A stretch of 64,000 nt of DNA from a virus. This document shows positions 35,581 to 44,074 of this stretch, piece after piece (position 1 is the first letter of the stretch; each line of letters starts with the position of its first letter). Made by a program: the position numbers and the translations under genes. The notes below the pieces were generated by a model, which saw only the letters and a list, made by a program, of their open reading frames with translations, made no database searches and had not been told where the DNA came from. The DNA lies in the IMG/VR virus record IMGVR_UViG_3300017991_000051, positions 62,001 through 126,000 of that record; one strand, written 5' to 3'.

Positions 35581-36341
35581 TACTCAACTCTCAACGCATC
35601 CAGTGCGTAAATGAACGCGAGCAGCCACCCGCTCAGCTGGTACGGCAACGCGTAGTGCTTCCTTGCCAGATTGTAGAACGTAAGCTGCGGCTCCTGCTTA
35701 GGAGACGATCCGAATATGGTTGTCTGCGTAGTTCGCGGAAGTGTCCGGAGGGACGCCAGTACCGCACCGATATCCGGCTGCGGCCGCGACTTGTAATCGA
35801 TGAACCACTCGGTGCCGGCGGCCGGCGACGTATCCGCGAACGCGATCGCCAAGTCCGTACGGGGGAGCTTCTTCACCTCGTCCCAATCGTACTCGACAAT
35901 CCACCCGTCATTCTGGTTCTCGATGAGGACCCGATCGGCCGCGGACATGAGCACGCGCCACCGCGTATTGACACGACCGGACATTCCTTCGTCATCCCAC
36001 GTACCCGTGACGCTTATGTCGGATGGGCCGGTTACGATAGGGCCGTATATTCCCTCGGAGAGGATATTGATGTTGTTCGTATCGTAGGTGATGCGCGGAT
36101 CCAGCGCCGTAACATACGCCTCGTACTCCGTCGAGTGCAGGACCGCCATGTACTGCGCGGCCCTGTAGACGACGCCTTCATAGTCCGGCGCGCCCCCAAA
36201 TAGTGTATCCCACAGTACACGCAACGGCGCCGACAGTGTCAACGTCTCGTATTCCGGAATGTACACGTCCCCTGGGATGTCCGTCTGCTCGTTATGCGGA
36301 CCGTTCTGGTTTATCAGTACTGTACGTGCATGGTTTATCAT
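35580..36341 (-). CDS. Probable tail/baseplate protein, 253 aa
   Basis: A beta-rich, aromatic-rich protein without an enzyme motif. It is one of the tail-end genes between the tape measure and the hub. The stop overlaps the next start by one base. Role inferred from position only. Confidence 0.55.
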   Translation of the reverse strand: MINHARTVLINQNGPHNEQTDIPGDVYIPEYETLTLSAPLRVLWDTLFGGAPDYEGVVYRAAQYMAVLHSTEYEAYVTALDPRITYDTNNINILSEGIYGPIVTGPSDISVTGTWDDEGMSGRVNTRWRVLMSAADRVLIENQNDGWIVEYDWDEVKKLPRTDLAIAFADTSPAAGTEWFIDYKSRPQPDIGAVLASLRTLPRTTQTTIFGSSPKQEPQLTFYNLARKHYALPYQLSGWLLAFIYALDALRVE

Positions 36342-36351
36342 CGTCCGCTCC

Positions 36352-36813
36352 TTACCACATCTCCGGCATCGTCGACAGTATCAGTGTGAAACCGATAACG
36401 CCGCGCGCCGGATCCTGAAATGTCGACCGGATACTGCGCAGGAATCCGCTTATCTTCTCCTGCCCCAGCGTAACCGTCAGCGGATCAGACCGTCGCGACA
36501 CGCTGTTATCCTTGTAGTAGTTCAGTATCGCCTTGATGCCCGTCTGTCCGATTACGACTGGGTCGCACAGCCGGTAGAAGGCAACACCGCTGATCTCTAC
36601 CGTACCCATACGCTCGCCGAAGGAGTACACGTAGATCATCTTCCGGAGCGACTGCATGAACTGCACATTAGCGTCCTGCCCGAAACCCACGGAGGTTATC
36701 GCAAGCGTGGATGACCGTGTGAGTCCTGGCACGTTGATCACCGCCGGCGTTGACGCGCCGGGTATTGTGTACACCCGACTTCCTGTCCCCGGTGCTGTTC
36801 CAAAAATAGCCAT
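36352..36813 (-). CDS. Probable small tail protein, 153 aa
   Basis: A small beta-rich protein beginning MAIFGTAPGTGSRVYTIPGA, following the tape measure gene. Proteins of this size in this position are often tail tube-initiator or baseplate hub components. Not recognised. Confidence 0.55.
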   Translation of the reverse strand: MAIFGTAPGTGSRVYTIPGASTPAVINVPGLTRSSTLAITSVGFGQDANVQFMQSLRKMIYVYSFGERMGTVEISGVAFYRLCDPVVIGQTGIKAILNYYKDNSVSRRSDPLTVTLGQEKISGFLRSIRSTFQDPARGVIGFTLILSTMPEMW

Positions 36814-36822
36814 TTTTCTCTC

Positions 36823-39378
36823 CTACACTGCCTCGCCGCCACCGTTTTCTTGGCGCGTACCGTGCTCTACCGATTCACCGTTTCCGGTATTCTCACCAGT
36901 ATTTTTTTCCTCTTTCTCCGTACGAACGATGACGGTTACGCTATGGGCAACATCGCCGCCGACCTCTCCCTTCGACTTTCCGACATCGACATTTACAGTA
37001 ACATTCCGGGCGGTAATATCGGCGTTCTCGGCGTCGACCTTGGTCATCTTCTCCTCGCGAGACTTCTCATCAACCGTTTCCTTCAACGCCTTTTCGATTT
37101 CCCCTAGCTCTTCCTTACGCTTCTGAACCTGCGCCTTCTCGGATTCCGTCAGCTCCTCGCCGCGCTCCATCTTCGCCCGCAACTCTGGCGTCATACCCGA
37201 CAGTATTTCTTCGATGCGCTGACGGGCTTGACGGCCCCGCTTGAGGACCCGACGCCGACGCGCAGCGGAAATGTTCGGATCCTTCAGCTCGACCATCGCC
37301 TGCGCCATGATCTGCCCTTCCTTGAAGATCGTTTCAAACTCGGTTCCGAACTTCTCCATCTGTTCCTTGGTCGGCGCACCCAACCACTTACCGAGTGTCT
37401 CCTTGAAGCTGCGCTTCCGGACTTTGCCGGTCTTTGGATCTATATCCGGTGTCATGAAGTCCGTGATCATATTCCGGAGAATAGTGTCCGTCCCCAATGC
37501 TTCCTTCATCAGATCCGAAGCACGCATCATCGCATCCACTTGTATCGTTCTGCTGCGTGCAACCGCACGCGCACGCCTACCGCCAAGAATCTCGTAAAAG
37601 CCGCCCTCTTGTTCAAGCACGCTGTAAGTTGTAGTATATATGTCGGCAGCTGCTTCGCGCAGTTGTTTGTCGCCAGCAGTAACGCCACCTCCCGCGGCAC
37701 GTGCCATCGCAGTAGCCATAGCTTTATGTGCCGCTTCTACGTCAGTTAGGTCGCTGATACCTTGAAGCGCTTTAAGCGCGGCTGCTGCCATCCGCTGACC
37801 CCGCGGGCCGCGAAACTCTCCACCCATCCTACGGCCGATAACGCCGCGCAGTCTCGGAACAATTTTCTTATTGAACAGTTCCTGCTCTTGAACGTCCAGT
37901 ATCTGTTCGGACATATAGCGACTATACATCTCTTGGCCGCCGCGTGTTAGTTTCGTCATTGCTGTAAATGCTTCTTGTCGTCCGACACCTATTGTACCTA
38001 ACAGCCCCGCCGTACCCGCCATTCCCTCCGGCCCGAAAGCACGAAGAACGCCGGCTGGATCCCTTCCAGTCTCTACATCGCGCATCAGTTGCCGTAGTTC
38101 GCGCGATCCGCCCATTCGGCGCACCATTTCGCTCGGGCTCATACCCTCAACATTTATGCCCTGCATACGCGCACGCTCACGTATAACATTCATAACCCCG
38201 CCGGTGGCGATACCTACTCGTGACGCAGCGCCCAATAACATACGCTGGTTCATCATCCCCTGCAGTTCGGTGGCATTCCTCATACCAAAATACTGTTGTC
38301 CGCCTCGAGCCTCCACGTGTCCCAGACCAACTTGCGTCGCTCTAATCGCTAAATCGGCGCCCATTGACGGTACTAAACCTAAATGACGCGCCGCTTGCGC
38401 ACCATACTGCATCGTACCGAGCAAAAACTCTGTGGCAATCCCAGCACCCAGTTGGAGACCGCGGACCCGGTTCATGAGCGACGTCAACTGACCTGCCCCC
38501 ATCTGCGTCACGCCGCCCTGCGTAGCCTGATCCAGATCGTTTAGAAGCTGGGGTATCCCCTTATCACGGCCGAAGAGGGCCTTCATCGGCTCTATGAGGT
38601 CCTTATAGCCCTTTATGCGCCTCTCAATGCGCCTGACGGTACTCCTGAAGGTATCGACGTTCTCCAGCCCCTCCATACGGCCGGGGAGTAGCCCTCGCAT
38701 ACCAAGCCCCTGTACGAGGCCGCCGACATCGGACGCCAACATGGTTGAGCCCGGACCTGTAAACGTCTCCGCCAACTCTCCCGATACACGTCGCGATAGA
38801 TGACCCCAGTGTGCGAGCGGACCCGCGCCGGCCATACCGCGCAGGCCTAAGAAGACGCCCTGACCTATCGTCTGCTGCGCCCGGCCAGGAATATTCTGAA
38901 GTGCCCGCTGCCAGTTTTCGGGCATCAACTGCTCGAACATGGCAAGCGGACCGCCGAGAAATTCGCTGATCTGTTTGGCTTCATCGCGTTGACGCTCGGC
39001 CACCGACTTTGGAATCTCCCCCGGCCCGTATTGCGTGCGGTACTGCGTCTCCAACGCCTTCCGTATGGTTGCCTCATCGTAACGCCGGCGTACGTTCTCC
39101 GCAGCCCCAGGAACACGCTGCATCCCCATCGCCAAGCGCATCTGCTGCTGGAACGTCTGCCCCATGTAGGCCTCCATTGGACTCGTCGGGCCGAATACGA
39201 AGTTCGGCGGGAGTCCCATTTTCTCCAGTGCCGGACGCACCGCAAAGTGCTCGAGCATGGCCGAGGCCCACGCCGGAACACCGGGAATGGTGGGCATCGC
39301 ACCCATCTGAGGTGTATACGCCCCTCGGATAGGTATATAACTGCCCGGATGTGGGTAACTCATTCCGCCGTTTGGCAT
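36823..39378 (-). CDS. Tape measure protein
   Basis: 851 residues, nearly all helix-prone (Ala, Arg, Glu, Met, Gly-rich), with an N terminus of Pro/Gly/Met-rich segments and a Lys/Glu-rich coiled C terminus (about residues 700-840). It lies right after the two small chaperone-like genes and before hub genes, the standard place for a tape measure. Such proteins set tail length; from the residue count the tail would be about 130 nm if the usual 0.15 nm per residue holds. Confidence 0.78.
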   Translation of the reverse strand: MPNGGMSYPHPGSYIPIRGAYTPQMGAMPTIPGVPAWASAMLEHFAVRPALEKMGLPPNFVFGPTSPMEAYMGQTFQQQMRLAMGMQRVPGAAENVRRRYDEATIRKALETQYRTQYGPGEIPKSVAERQRDEAKQISEFLGGPLAMFEQLMPENWQRALQNIPGRAQQTIGQGVFLGLRGMAGAGPLAHWGHLSRRVSGELAETFTGPGSTMLASDVGGLVQGLGMRGLLPGRMEGLENVDTFRSTVRRIERRIKGYKDLIEPMKALFGRDKGIPQLLNDLDQATQGGVTQMGAGQLTSLMNRVRGLQLGAGIATEFLLGTMQYGAQAARHLGLVPSMGADLAIRATQVGLGHVEARGGQQYFGMRNATELQGMMNQRMLLGAASRVGIATGGVMNVIRERARMQGINVEGMSPSEMVRRMGGSRELRQLMRDVETGRDPAGVLRAFGPEGMAGTAGLLGTIGVGRQEAFTAMTKLTRGGQEMYSRYMSEQILDVQEQELFNKKIVPRLRGVIGRRMGGEFRGPRGQRMAAAALKALQGISDLTDVEAAHKAMATAMARAAGGGVTAGDKQLREAAADIYTTTYSVLEQEGGFYEILGGRRARAVARSRTIQVDAMMRASDLMKEALGTDTILRNMITDFMTPDIDPKTGKVRKRSFKETLGKWLGAPTKEQMEKFGTEFETIFKEGQIMAQAMVELKDPNISAARRRRVLKRGRQARQRIEEILSGMTPELRAKMERGEELTESEKAQVQKRKEELGEIEKALKETVDEKSREEKMTKVDAENADITARNVTVNVDVGKSKGEVGGDVAHSVTVIVRTEKEEKNTGENTGNGESVEHGTRQENGGGEAV

Positions 39379-39390
39379 CGTCTCTGTCCT

Positions 39391-39894
39391 CTATCGTTTA
39401 CGCCGATTCGTACGCCTTAACCGGATCTCCCGCAGCAGCTCCTCACGCTTCTTGACCTCCGAGGCCTCCATCTTCTTCTGCTGCTCCCGTTCCAGCTTCT
39501 GCCGTTTCCTCGACTCTGCGTCCCGCTTAGCCCTCGCCTTCGCTTCCGGTGAGCTTGGATCACCGAACTTGGACACGTACTCTTCGCGCATACGCTGCAG
39601 TTCCGACTTGTAGTACTCCTTCTCATCCCATACGAGGTACGGGAACAGCGTCTTGCCGATCGTCAACAAGTGCCCGTTCGACGTATTGAAGTGAGACTGA
39701 TAAACTTCCTGTCCACCATCTACGTCCGGCCATACCGTCGTCGCCGCCTGCTGCAACTGCTTCCGCTTGAACAGCGCAAGTTTCAGCTCACGCTCCATGT
39801 CGTGAAGCATCAACCGCTCACGCACCAGCCAGCGGCTGTCGAAACTGTCAGCATCCTTATAGTTGAGCCGGCCGGTCGCCGACGCTCGAATCAT
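39391..39894 (-). CDS. Second tail assembly chaperone-like protein
   Basis: 167 residues from the ATG at 39894, whose A is shared with the previous stop (TAATG). It is helical and basic at the C terminus (Arg/Lys/Glu-rich). Two small proteins upstream of the tape measure are the usual tail assembly chaperones, and in many phages the second is made by a -1 frameshift. This frame is -1 to the preceding gene and stays open a little upstream of the ATG, but no canonical slippery heptamer is present; the closest is a run of five T about 25 bases before. Independent coupled translation is the simpler reading. Confidence 0.62.
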   Translation of the reverse strand: MIRASATGRLNYKDADSFDSRWLVRERLMLHDMERELKLALFKRKQLQQAATTVWPDVDGGQEVYQSHFNTSNGHLLTIGKTLFPYLVWDEKEYYKSELQRMREEYVSKFGDPSSPEAKARAKRDAESRKRQKLEREQQKKMEASEVKKREELLREIRLRRTNRRKR

Positions 39895-40721
39895 TAAGTA
39901 GTTTCGCCGGCCGGCTTCCAAAAATCCGCTTCTTCACTGTGCCGCAACAGCTCCACCGTCAACGACTCAAAACGTCGATGTGCGGCCATCAACGCCCCGA
40001 GGAAGCCCTCGTCCATCTCCCCCGTAATCCTATCGTGCGCCGTAAGGATCGGACGGGTGCCGTCCTCAGCCGGATACGCATCGGCGGTAATCAACGGGTA
40101 GGTCATGCTCTTCGGCGCCGTGTTCTCATCCAGTTGCCTGTCCAATCGCTCGAGACTACACACGAACATGAACCGCTGCATACGCGCGATATACGCCGGA
40201 CTCCCGAATGCCGGAGCCTCCGGGATCAACCCGTTCGAGATATCGTCGCCCAGCTGATTGAAAATCTCATCGTTCTCCTTCGTCAACCGCGTCCGGAACT
40301 TGACGGTGACACGACCACCGAGCAACTCAAATTCGCTGGAGAAACGCTCTTCTCCCAGCATATGCCGTAACCAACGCGTCTTCTCCTCATCCGTGGGGAT
40401 GATCGCCGCATTCGCGTAGATGTCGCAACCGCAGGCCGGACAGTGCGTAACCGGCTCCTTCGCCTCGTCGCCCGGCTTGTCGTCCTCTGGCTCACTATCC
40501 AGACTGACCGTCTTACCAACTTCAGGCCCCACCTCTTCCGGGGATACCTTGTTATCCGGCGCTTCCGCCCCCGGAGTAGCCACCTGAAGCCCGGGAATGG
40601 TCCGTGAACGGTCCTTTTCCGGCTCCTGATCTATCGCATCCGGTGTAAAGGGTTCTGCTGCCGGCGGCGACGGAAAATCGTCACCGGTGCTCTTCGTCGT
40701 CAGATCTGATTTCACTTCCAT
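39894..40721 (-). CDS. Tail assembly chaperone-like protein
   Basis: 275 residues. The first 90 are acidic, Pro-rich and probably disordered; then CPACGCD (a Cys motif) and FELLGGRVTVKFRTRLTKEND, which leads into a helical domain. Position before the second small gene and the tape measure gene fits the first tail assembly chaperone. The Cys motif may bind zinc, which is not usual for this role. Assigned by order. Confidence 0.6.
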   Translation of the reverse strand: MEVKSDLTTKSTGDDFPSPPAAEPFTPDAIDQEPEKDRSRTIPGLQVATPGAEAPDNKVSPEEVGPEVGKTVSLDSEPEDDKPGDEAKEPVTHCPACGCDIYANAAIIPTDEEKTRWLRHMLGEERFSSEFELLGGRVTVKFRTRLTKENDEIFNQLGDDISNGLIPEAPAFGSPAYIARMQRFMFVCSLERLDRQLDENTAPKSMTYPLITADAYPAEDGTRPILTAHDRITGEMDEGFLGALMAAHRRFESLTVELLRHSEEADFWKPAGETT

Positions 40722-40735
40722 CGTCCTTCCTCCTC

Positions 40736-43513
40736 CTATGGTGTGGCGCTCGGCGCCGTTGAACCGTACTGCTTTGATATTAGATAATTTGTGCTCAAAA
40801 AGCGATACCGAAGTGACGTCTCAGTGTCATCGGCGTGCTTGTTGCGCACATCGTCATAGACCGGTACGTCGTCCTCCGTGTCCGCCCGGTCACGCGCTTT
40901 CGCGTCATCTTGACTCCAGAGTACCGTATCGCACTCCATATACTGCTGAGATTGCAACCACATCCGCTGTCCGGGGTGTGGCCGTGTGTATCGTACAGCG
41001 GCGTCTACAGCCACGCCCGGGATCTCAACCGTCGGCTCGTACCATACAAGGCCAATATCCTTCTGACGGTATACCTGCTGCCACCGCGTCTCCGAGATCT
41101 GGAAGTCGTCACCGAGTCCGTACTGGTCCTGATCCCGGCATGTGAAGCCCGCCACGGAGATGAACGTGGCATTCCCCTTGATACCCTGCTCGTAGATGTC
41201 CGTATAGTAGAAGTTCAGCATGCCCGGCAGGGTGTCCGGATCCCCCGGGTCGCCGGTCAGCCACTGGTTGTATTCCGTACTCCACGCACTTATCATACCC
41301 GCCAGCGTATTGCTCGGGTACGGGACAACGCCGTATACGACACCGATCGAACCTGATACGAACAGCCCGCTGGCCGCCTCCGTGGACGTGAGGCATACAT
41401 AGCGCGATTGGATCATGCACAGATGCGTACTGCTGAGGACCGTATTCTCCTTGTCGAAGCGGTTGACGATGGATCCAGAGAGGGTACTGCCGTCGCCCAC
41501 CTTCTGCCCGATGACGTCCGTGAAGCCCTGCTCCGAGTACCGGATGTACTGCTCGCCGGAGACGACAACCCCGCGGCTGGCCTCCTGTTCAATATGACCA
41601 CCGACGTCCTGGCCGCCTCCTTGCGTGTAGCTGATGGCCTTCGTATACACGTCGCGTCCGTACACCATCACCGGCGCATTCGGGGCCTTGATGACCATGC
41701 CGTAGGTATCCACGTCCTCACCCACCAGCGGATTACCCTGAGCATCACGGAACTTGAAGGTGCCTCCGAAGCCGTACACCGAGCGATTCTCGATAAACGT
41801 ACCGCCCACGACACCGCCGTTACCGGATAGCATGTGCAGGTTCCGCTCCGCTTTGACGCGCACGTCCGCATTCGCCGCCGTGATGTCCACGGAGCTACCG
41901 GCGCGCGCTATGAGGTCGTCAGGAGCCCACATGACGACGTTACGGCCCGGTTTGACCCATACATCGCCGGGCCCTGACAGGAAGATATTGCCCCCGCCCA
42001 TGTGGATGCTGCTGCCGTAACCGTCTTCGATGATAATCGATCCGTCTGGGAGCTGGCTGATGATGCTGCGTGAGTAGTAGTACCGGCTGCTTCCCGTCCG
42101 GTGGTCAATCTGCAGGTCCGCAAACTGCGGGAGCGGGAACCGGAAGGTGTCGGAGAGGGATTCGTCGGGCTGATACGCACCCGCCGGCGCGTCCTCATTC
42201 GCGAAGAATCCCTCTTCTGGGAGGTACCAATCGTTCTCGTGCGCTACGATCGGCTTCACACCGTACCAGTTGAACAGGTAGGCGTTGAAGTCGTACAGCT
42301 CCGCCAGCCACGCGTCGGGCTGCACGCTGCCGTCGATTTGCGACCACGCCCACGAGTTCTTCGTGTGCAGCGTAGCCGCCTCCTCCTCGTCCGTACCCCA
42401 GTAGCCTGACGGCTTGTAGTTGGTGGCCCCATCCCCCAATTCGTCAGACCCCTCCGGCGGCTCCAGTTGCTTTGGAACTGGAATGAAAATGTACTTCTCG
42501 TGGACGAGGCCGCGCGCGGACCGGACGGTGTACATGCCGTCCGTGTGCTTCTGAATGTCGAGAACCCCCGTGTAGTTCGTCCTGTTCAGGTACTGTTCAG
42601 TAAACGGGTCATCCGCCGTACCGCCCCACGCCTCCCCGTCGATCCTCGGGATGATAACCATCTTCCGCTCGGCGTCGCCGAGATACCCGCGAACACGCAT
42701 GAGCCGGGGGAGTATGAGCTGCCCCTGCCGCCGTGGCTCATACCACAGCTGCTTCTGACCCGGCTTGTACTGGCCTCCGTCAGTGATCTCCTCCATACTC
42801 GCCTGATCGGGTGCGAGCATACCCATGGCCTCCCACGGATACGGTGTGAACAAGTCGACATCATTGACCTCCCCCTCGTCGTTCTTGATCCACCGTTCTC
42901 CGCCGGAGTGCCAAAATTCGTAGTTGTAAGCCGCAAGCCGCGTCAGGTTGTCGAGGTAGAAGAACCACAGGCCGGCGATATCGGACGCCCGCATCCACGC
43001 GAAGAAGCGGCTCATACCGTAACCGACGCCCAGCTCGTTGATCAGTCCCGCGTCCGATCCGGGGACGGAATCCATTGGCTGGTTGACATTCCAGTCCTTG
43101 TACTGGTTGGCGAAGGTGACGGCTGGGTAGTGGTGGACGATGTCGTTCACGGAGTCCGCACCGGTGAACGGTGCGATCCAGTCGCAGACACGCCGCGCGT
43201 TGCTGCCGACGACGTCGGTCACGCCGCAGAGGATGTACCCAGGCGGCTCCAGTTTGTAGTTCTTCGCGCCGCCTGTTTGGTCGTAAGTGGTCCGAAGGGG
43301 TATGTACACCAGCACGAACGTGCCAGGCTCGTAGACGGCGAAATTGGAGGGTCCAAGGGGGTTGTATGAGCCGATGCTGGCACCGGCTATACATGAGATG
43401 GGGGCCTCCGCGCCCAGCCGGACATTGTACCAACGCGGTCCGGCCAACACGTCGACCACCTGCCCTATCGCCAAGTGTACAGGCGTTGGGCGAATGGTAG
43501 AAGGATCGGCCAT
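40736..43513 (-). CDS. Tail spike / hub-spike protein (gp5/VgrG-like)
   Basis: 925 residues. An N-terminal beta domain (about residues 10-110) resembles an OB-fold. The middle contains an array such as DGSIIIEDGYGSSIHMGGGNIFLSG and VVMWAPDDLIARAG followed by VDITAANADVRVKA, the repeat style of the triple-stranded spike in gp5/VgrG proteins. The C-terminal third is beta-rich and could bind substrate or host. It lies next to the tail tube gene. The T4-type lysozyme domain is not visible. Confidence 0.7.
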   Translation of the reverse strand: MADPSTIRPTPVHLAIGQVVDVLAGPRWYNVRLGAEAPISCIAGASIGSYNPLGPSNFAVYEPGTFVLVYIPLRTTYDQTGGAKNYKLEPPGYILCGVTDVVGSNARRVCDWIAPFTGADSVNDIVHHYPAVTFANQYKDWNVNQPMDSVPGSDAGLINELGVGYGMSRFFAWMRASDIAGLWFFYLDNLTRLAAYNYEFWHSGGERWIKNDEGEVNDVDLFTPYPWEAMGMLAPDQASMEEITDGGQYKPGQKQLWYEPRRQGQLILPRLMRVRGYLGDAERKMVIIPRIDGEAWGGTADDPFTEQYLNRTNYTGVLDIQKHTDGMYTVRSARGLVHEKYIFIPVPKQLEPPEGSDELGDGATNYKPSGYWGTDEEEAATLHTKNSWAWSQIDGSVQPDAWLAELYDFNAYLFNWYGVKPIVAHENDWYLPEEGFFANEDAPAGAYQPDESLSDTFRFPLPQFADLQIDHRTGSSRYYYSRSIISQLPDGSIIIEDGYGSSIHMGGGNIFLSGPGDVWVKPGRNVVMWAPDDLIARAGSSVDITAANADVRVKAERNLHMLSGNGGVVGGTFIENRSVYGFGGTFKFRDAQGNPLVGEDVDTYGMVIKAPNAPVMVYGRDVYTKAISYTQGGGQDVGGHIEQEASRGVVVSGEQYIRYSEQGFTDVIGQKVGDGSTLSGSIVNRFDKENTVLSSTHLCMIQSRYVCLTSTEAASGLFVSGSIGVVYGVVPYPSNTLAGMISAWSTEYNQWLTGDPGDPDTLPGMLNFYYTDIYEQGIKGNATFISVAGFTCRDQDQYGLGDDFQISETRWQQVYRQKDIGLVWYEPTVEIPGVAVDAAVRYTRPHPGQRMWLQSQQYMECDTVLWSQDDAKARDRADTEDDVPVYDDVRNKHADDTETSLRYRFLSTNYLISKQYGSTAPSATP

Positions 43514-43554
43514 AGGTCGCCTTCCCTGCTCCTCATACTATTACTGTTGCGCGC

Positions 43555-43616
43555 GTGTAACGGCGGGGGCGTCCGTGAGGTGCGCCCCCGCCAACTTACA
43601 CGTCGATTTATCGACG
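43555..43616 (-). other. Strong double hairpin after the tail tube gene
   Basis: GTGTAA, one base, GGCGGGGGCG, an 11-base loop, CGCCCCCGCC, three bases, TTACAC at 43555-43601 makes a 16-pair stem. A second CGTCGA/TCGACG hairpin follows at 43601-43616. No U-run lies behind it on the minus strand, so it may protect the 3' end or partly attenuate transcription into the spike gene rather than terminate it. Confidence 0.55.
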
Positions 43617-43619
43617 GCT

Positions 43620-44054
43620 TTAGACGGTCAGATACAGATACGTTCCGCCCACACCCTCGTTGATGATCATATCATCGGATGTGACTGCAACGTTCACCGT
43701 GGCCGTCACGACATCGTGCAGGGTGTACTGCGCGCTGCCGCTGCCTGGATCACACAAGCCATTCTCACCACTGAATGACAATGTACCCGGGTTACACACG
43801 GTGTACTCTGCCAAGGAGCCTACGGACACGCCTGGGCCGGCGATCTTGCCGATACCCCACGTGCCGTTAGTATGGCCCGCGATGAAGAAACACTTGCCGG
43901 TCCCCAAATCCCAGATTCGGCTGAGTGCCTGCTCATAACCGATACTGATGTTCCGAACGATAGCCCCACCGGTGATACCGGAGAAGTTAACGGTCGTCCC
44001 CTCAGGCTGGAAGCCGCCGCCATATGCTAGATTGCGACCAAATATATCAGCCAT
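43620..44054 (-). CDS. Probable tail tube protein
   Basis: A 144-residue, Gly/Thr-rich beta protein directly behind the tail sheath gene, where the tail tube protein is expected, and of the right size. The start is preceded by AAGGAG. No enzyme motif. The double hairpin behind it and its strong RBS fit high expression. Confidence 0.65.
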   Translation of the reverse strand: MADIFGRNLAYGGGFQPEGTTVNFSGITGGAIVRNISIGYEQALSRIWDLGTGKCFFIAGHTNGTWGIGKIAGPGVSVGSLAEYTVCNPGTLSFSGENGLCDPGSGSAQYTLHDVVTATVNVAVTSDDMIINEGVGGTYLYLTV

Positions 44055-44074
44055 TATTCATCTCCTTCTGCTAC

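Noticed and set aside
39895-39921. TTG start of the second chaperone at 39921
   Set aside because: No RBS supports it; the ATG at 39894 overlapping the stop codon is simpler, although a frameshift cannot be excluded.
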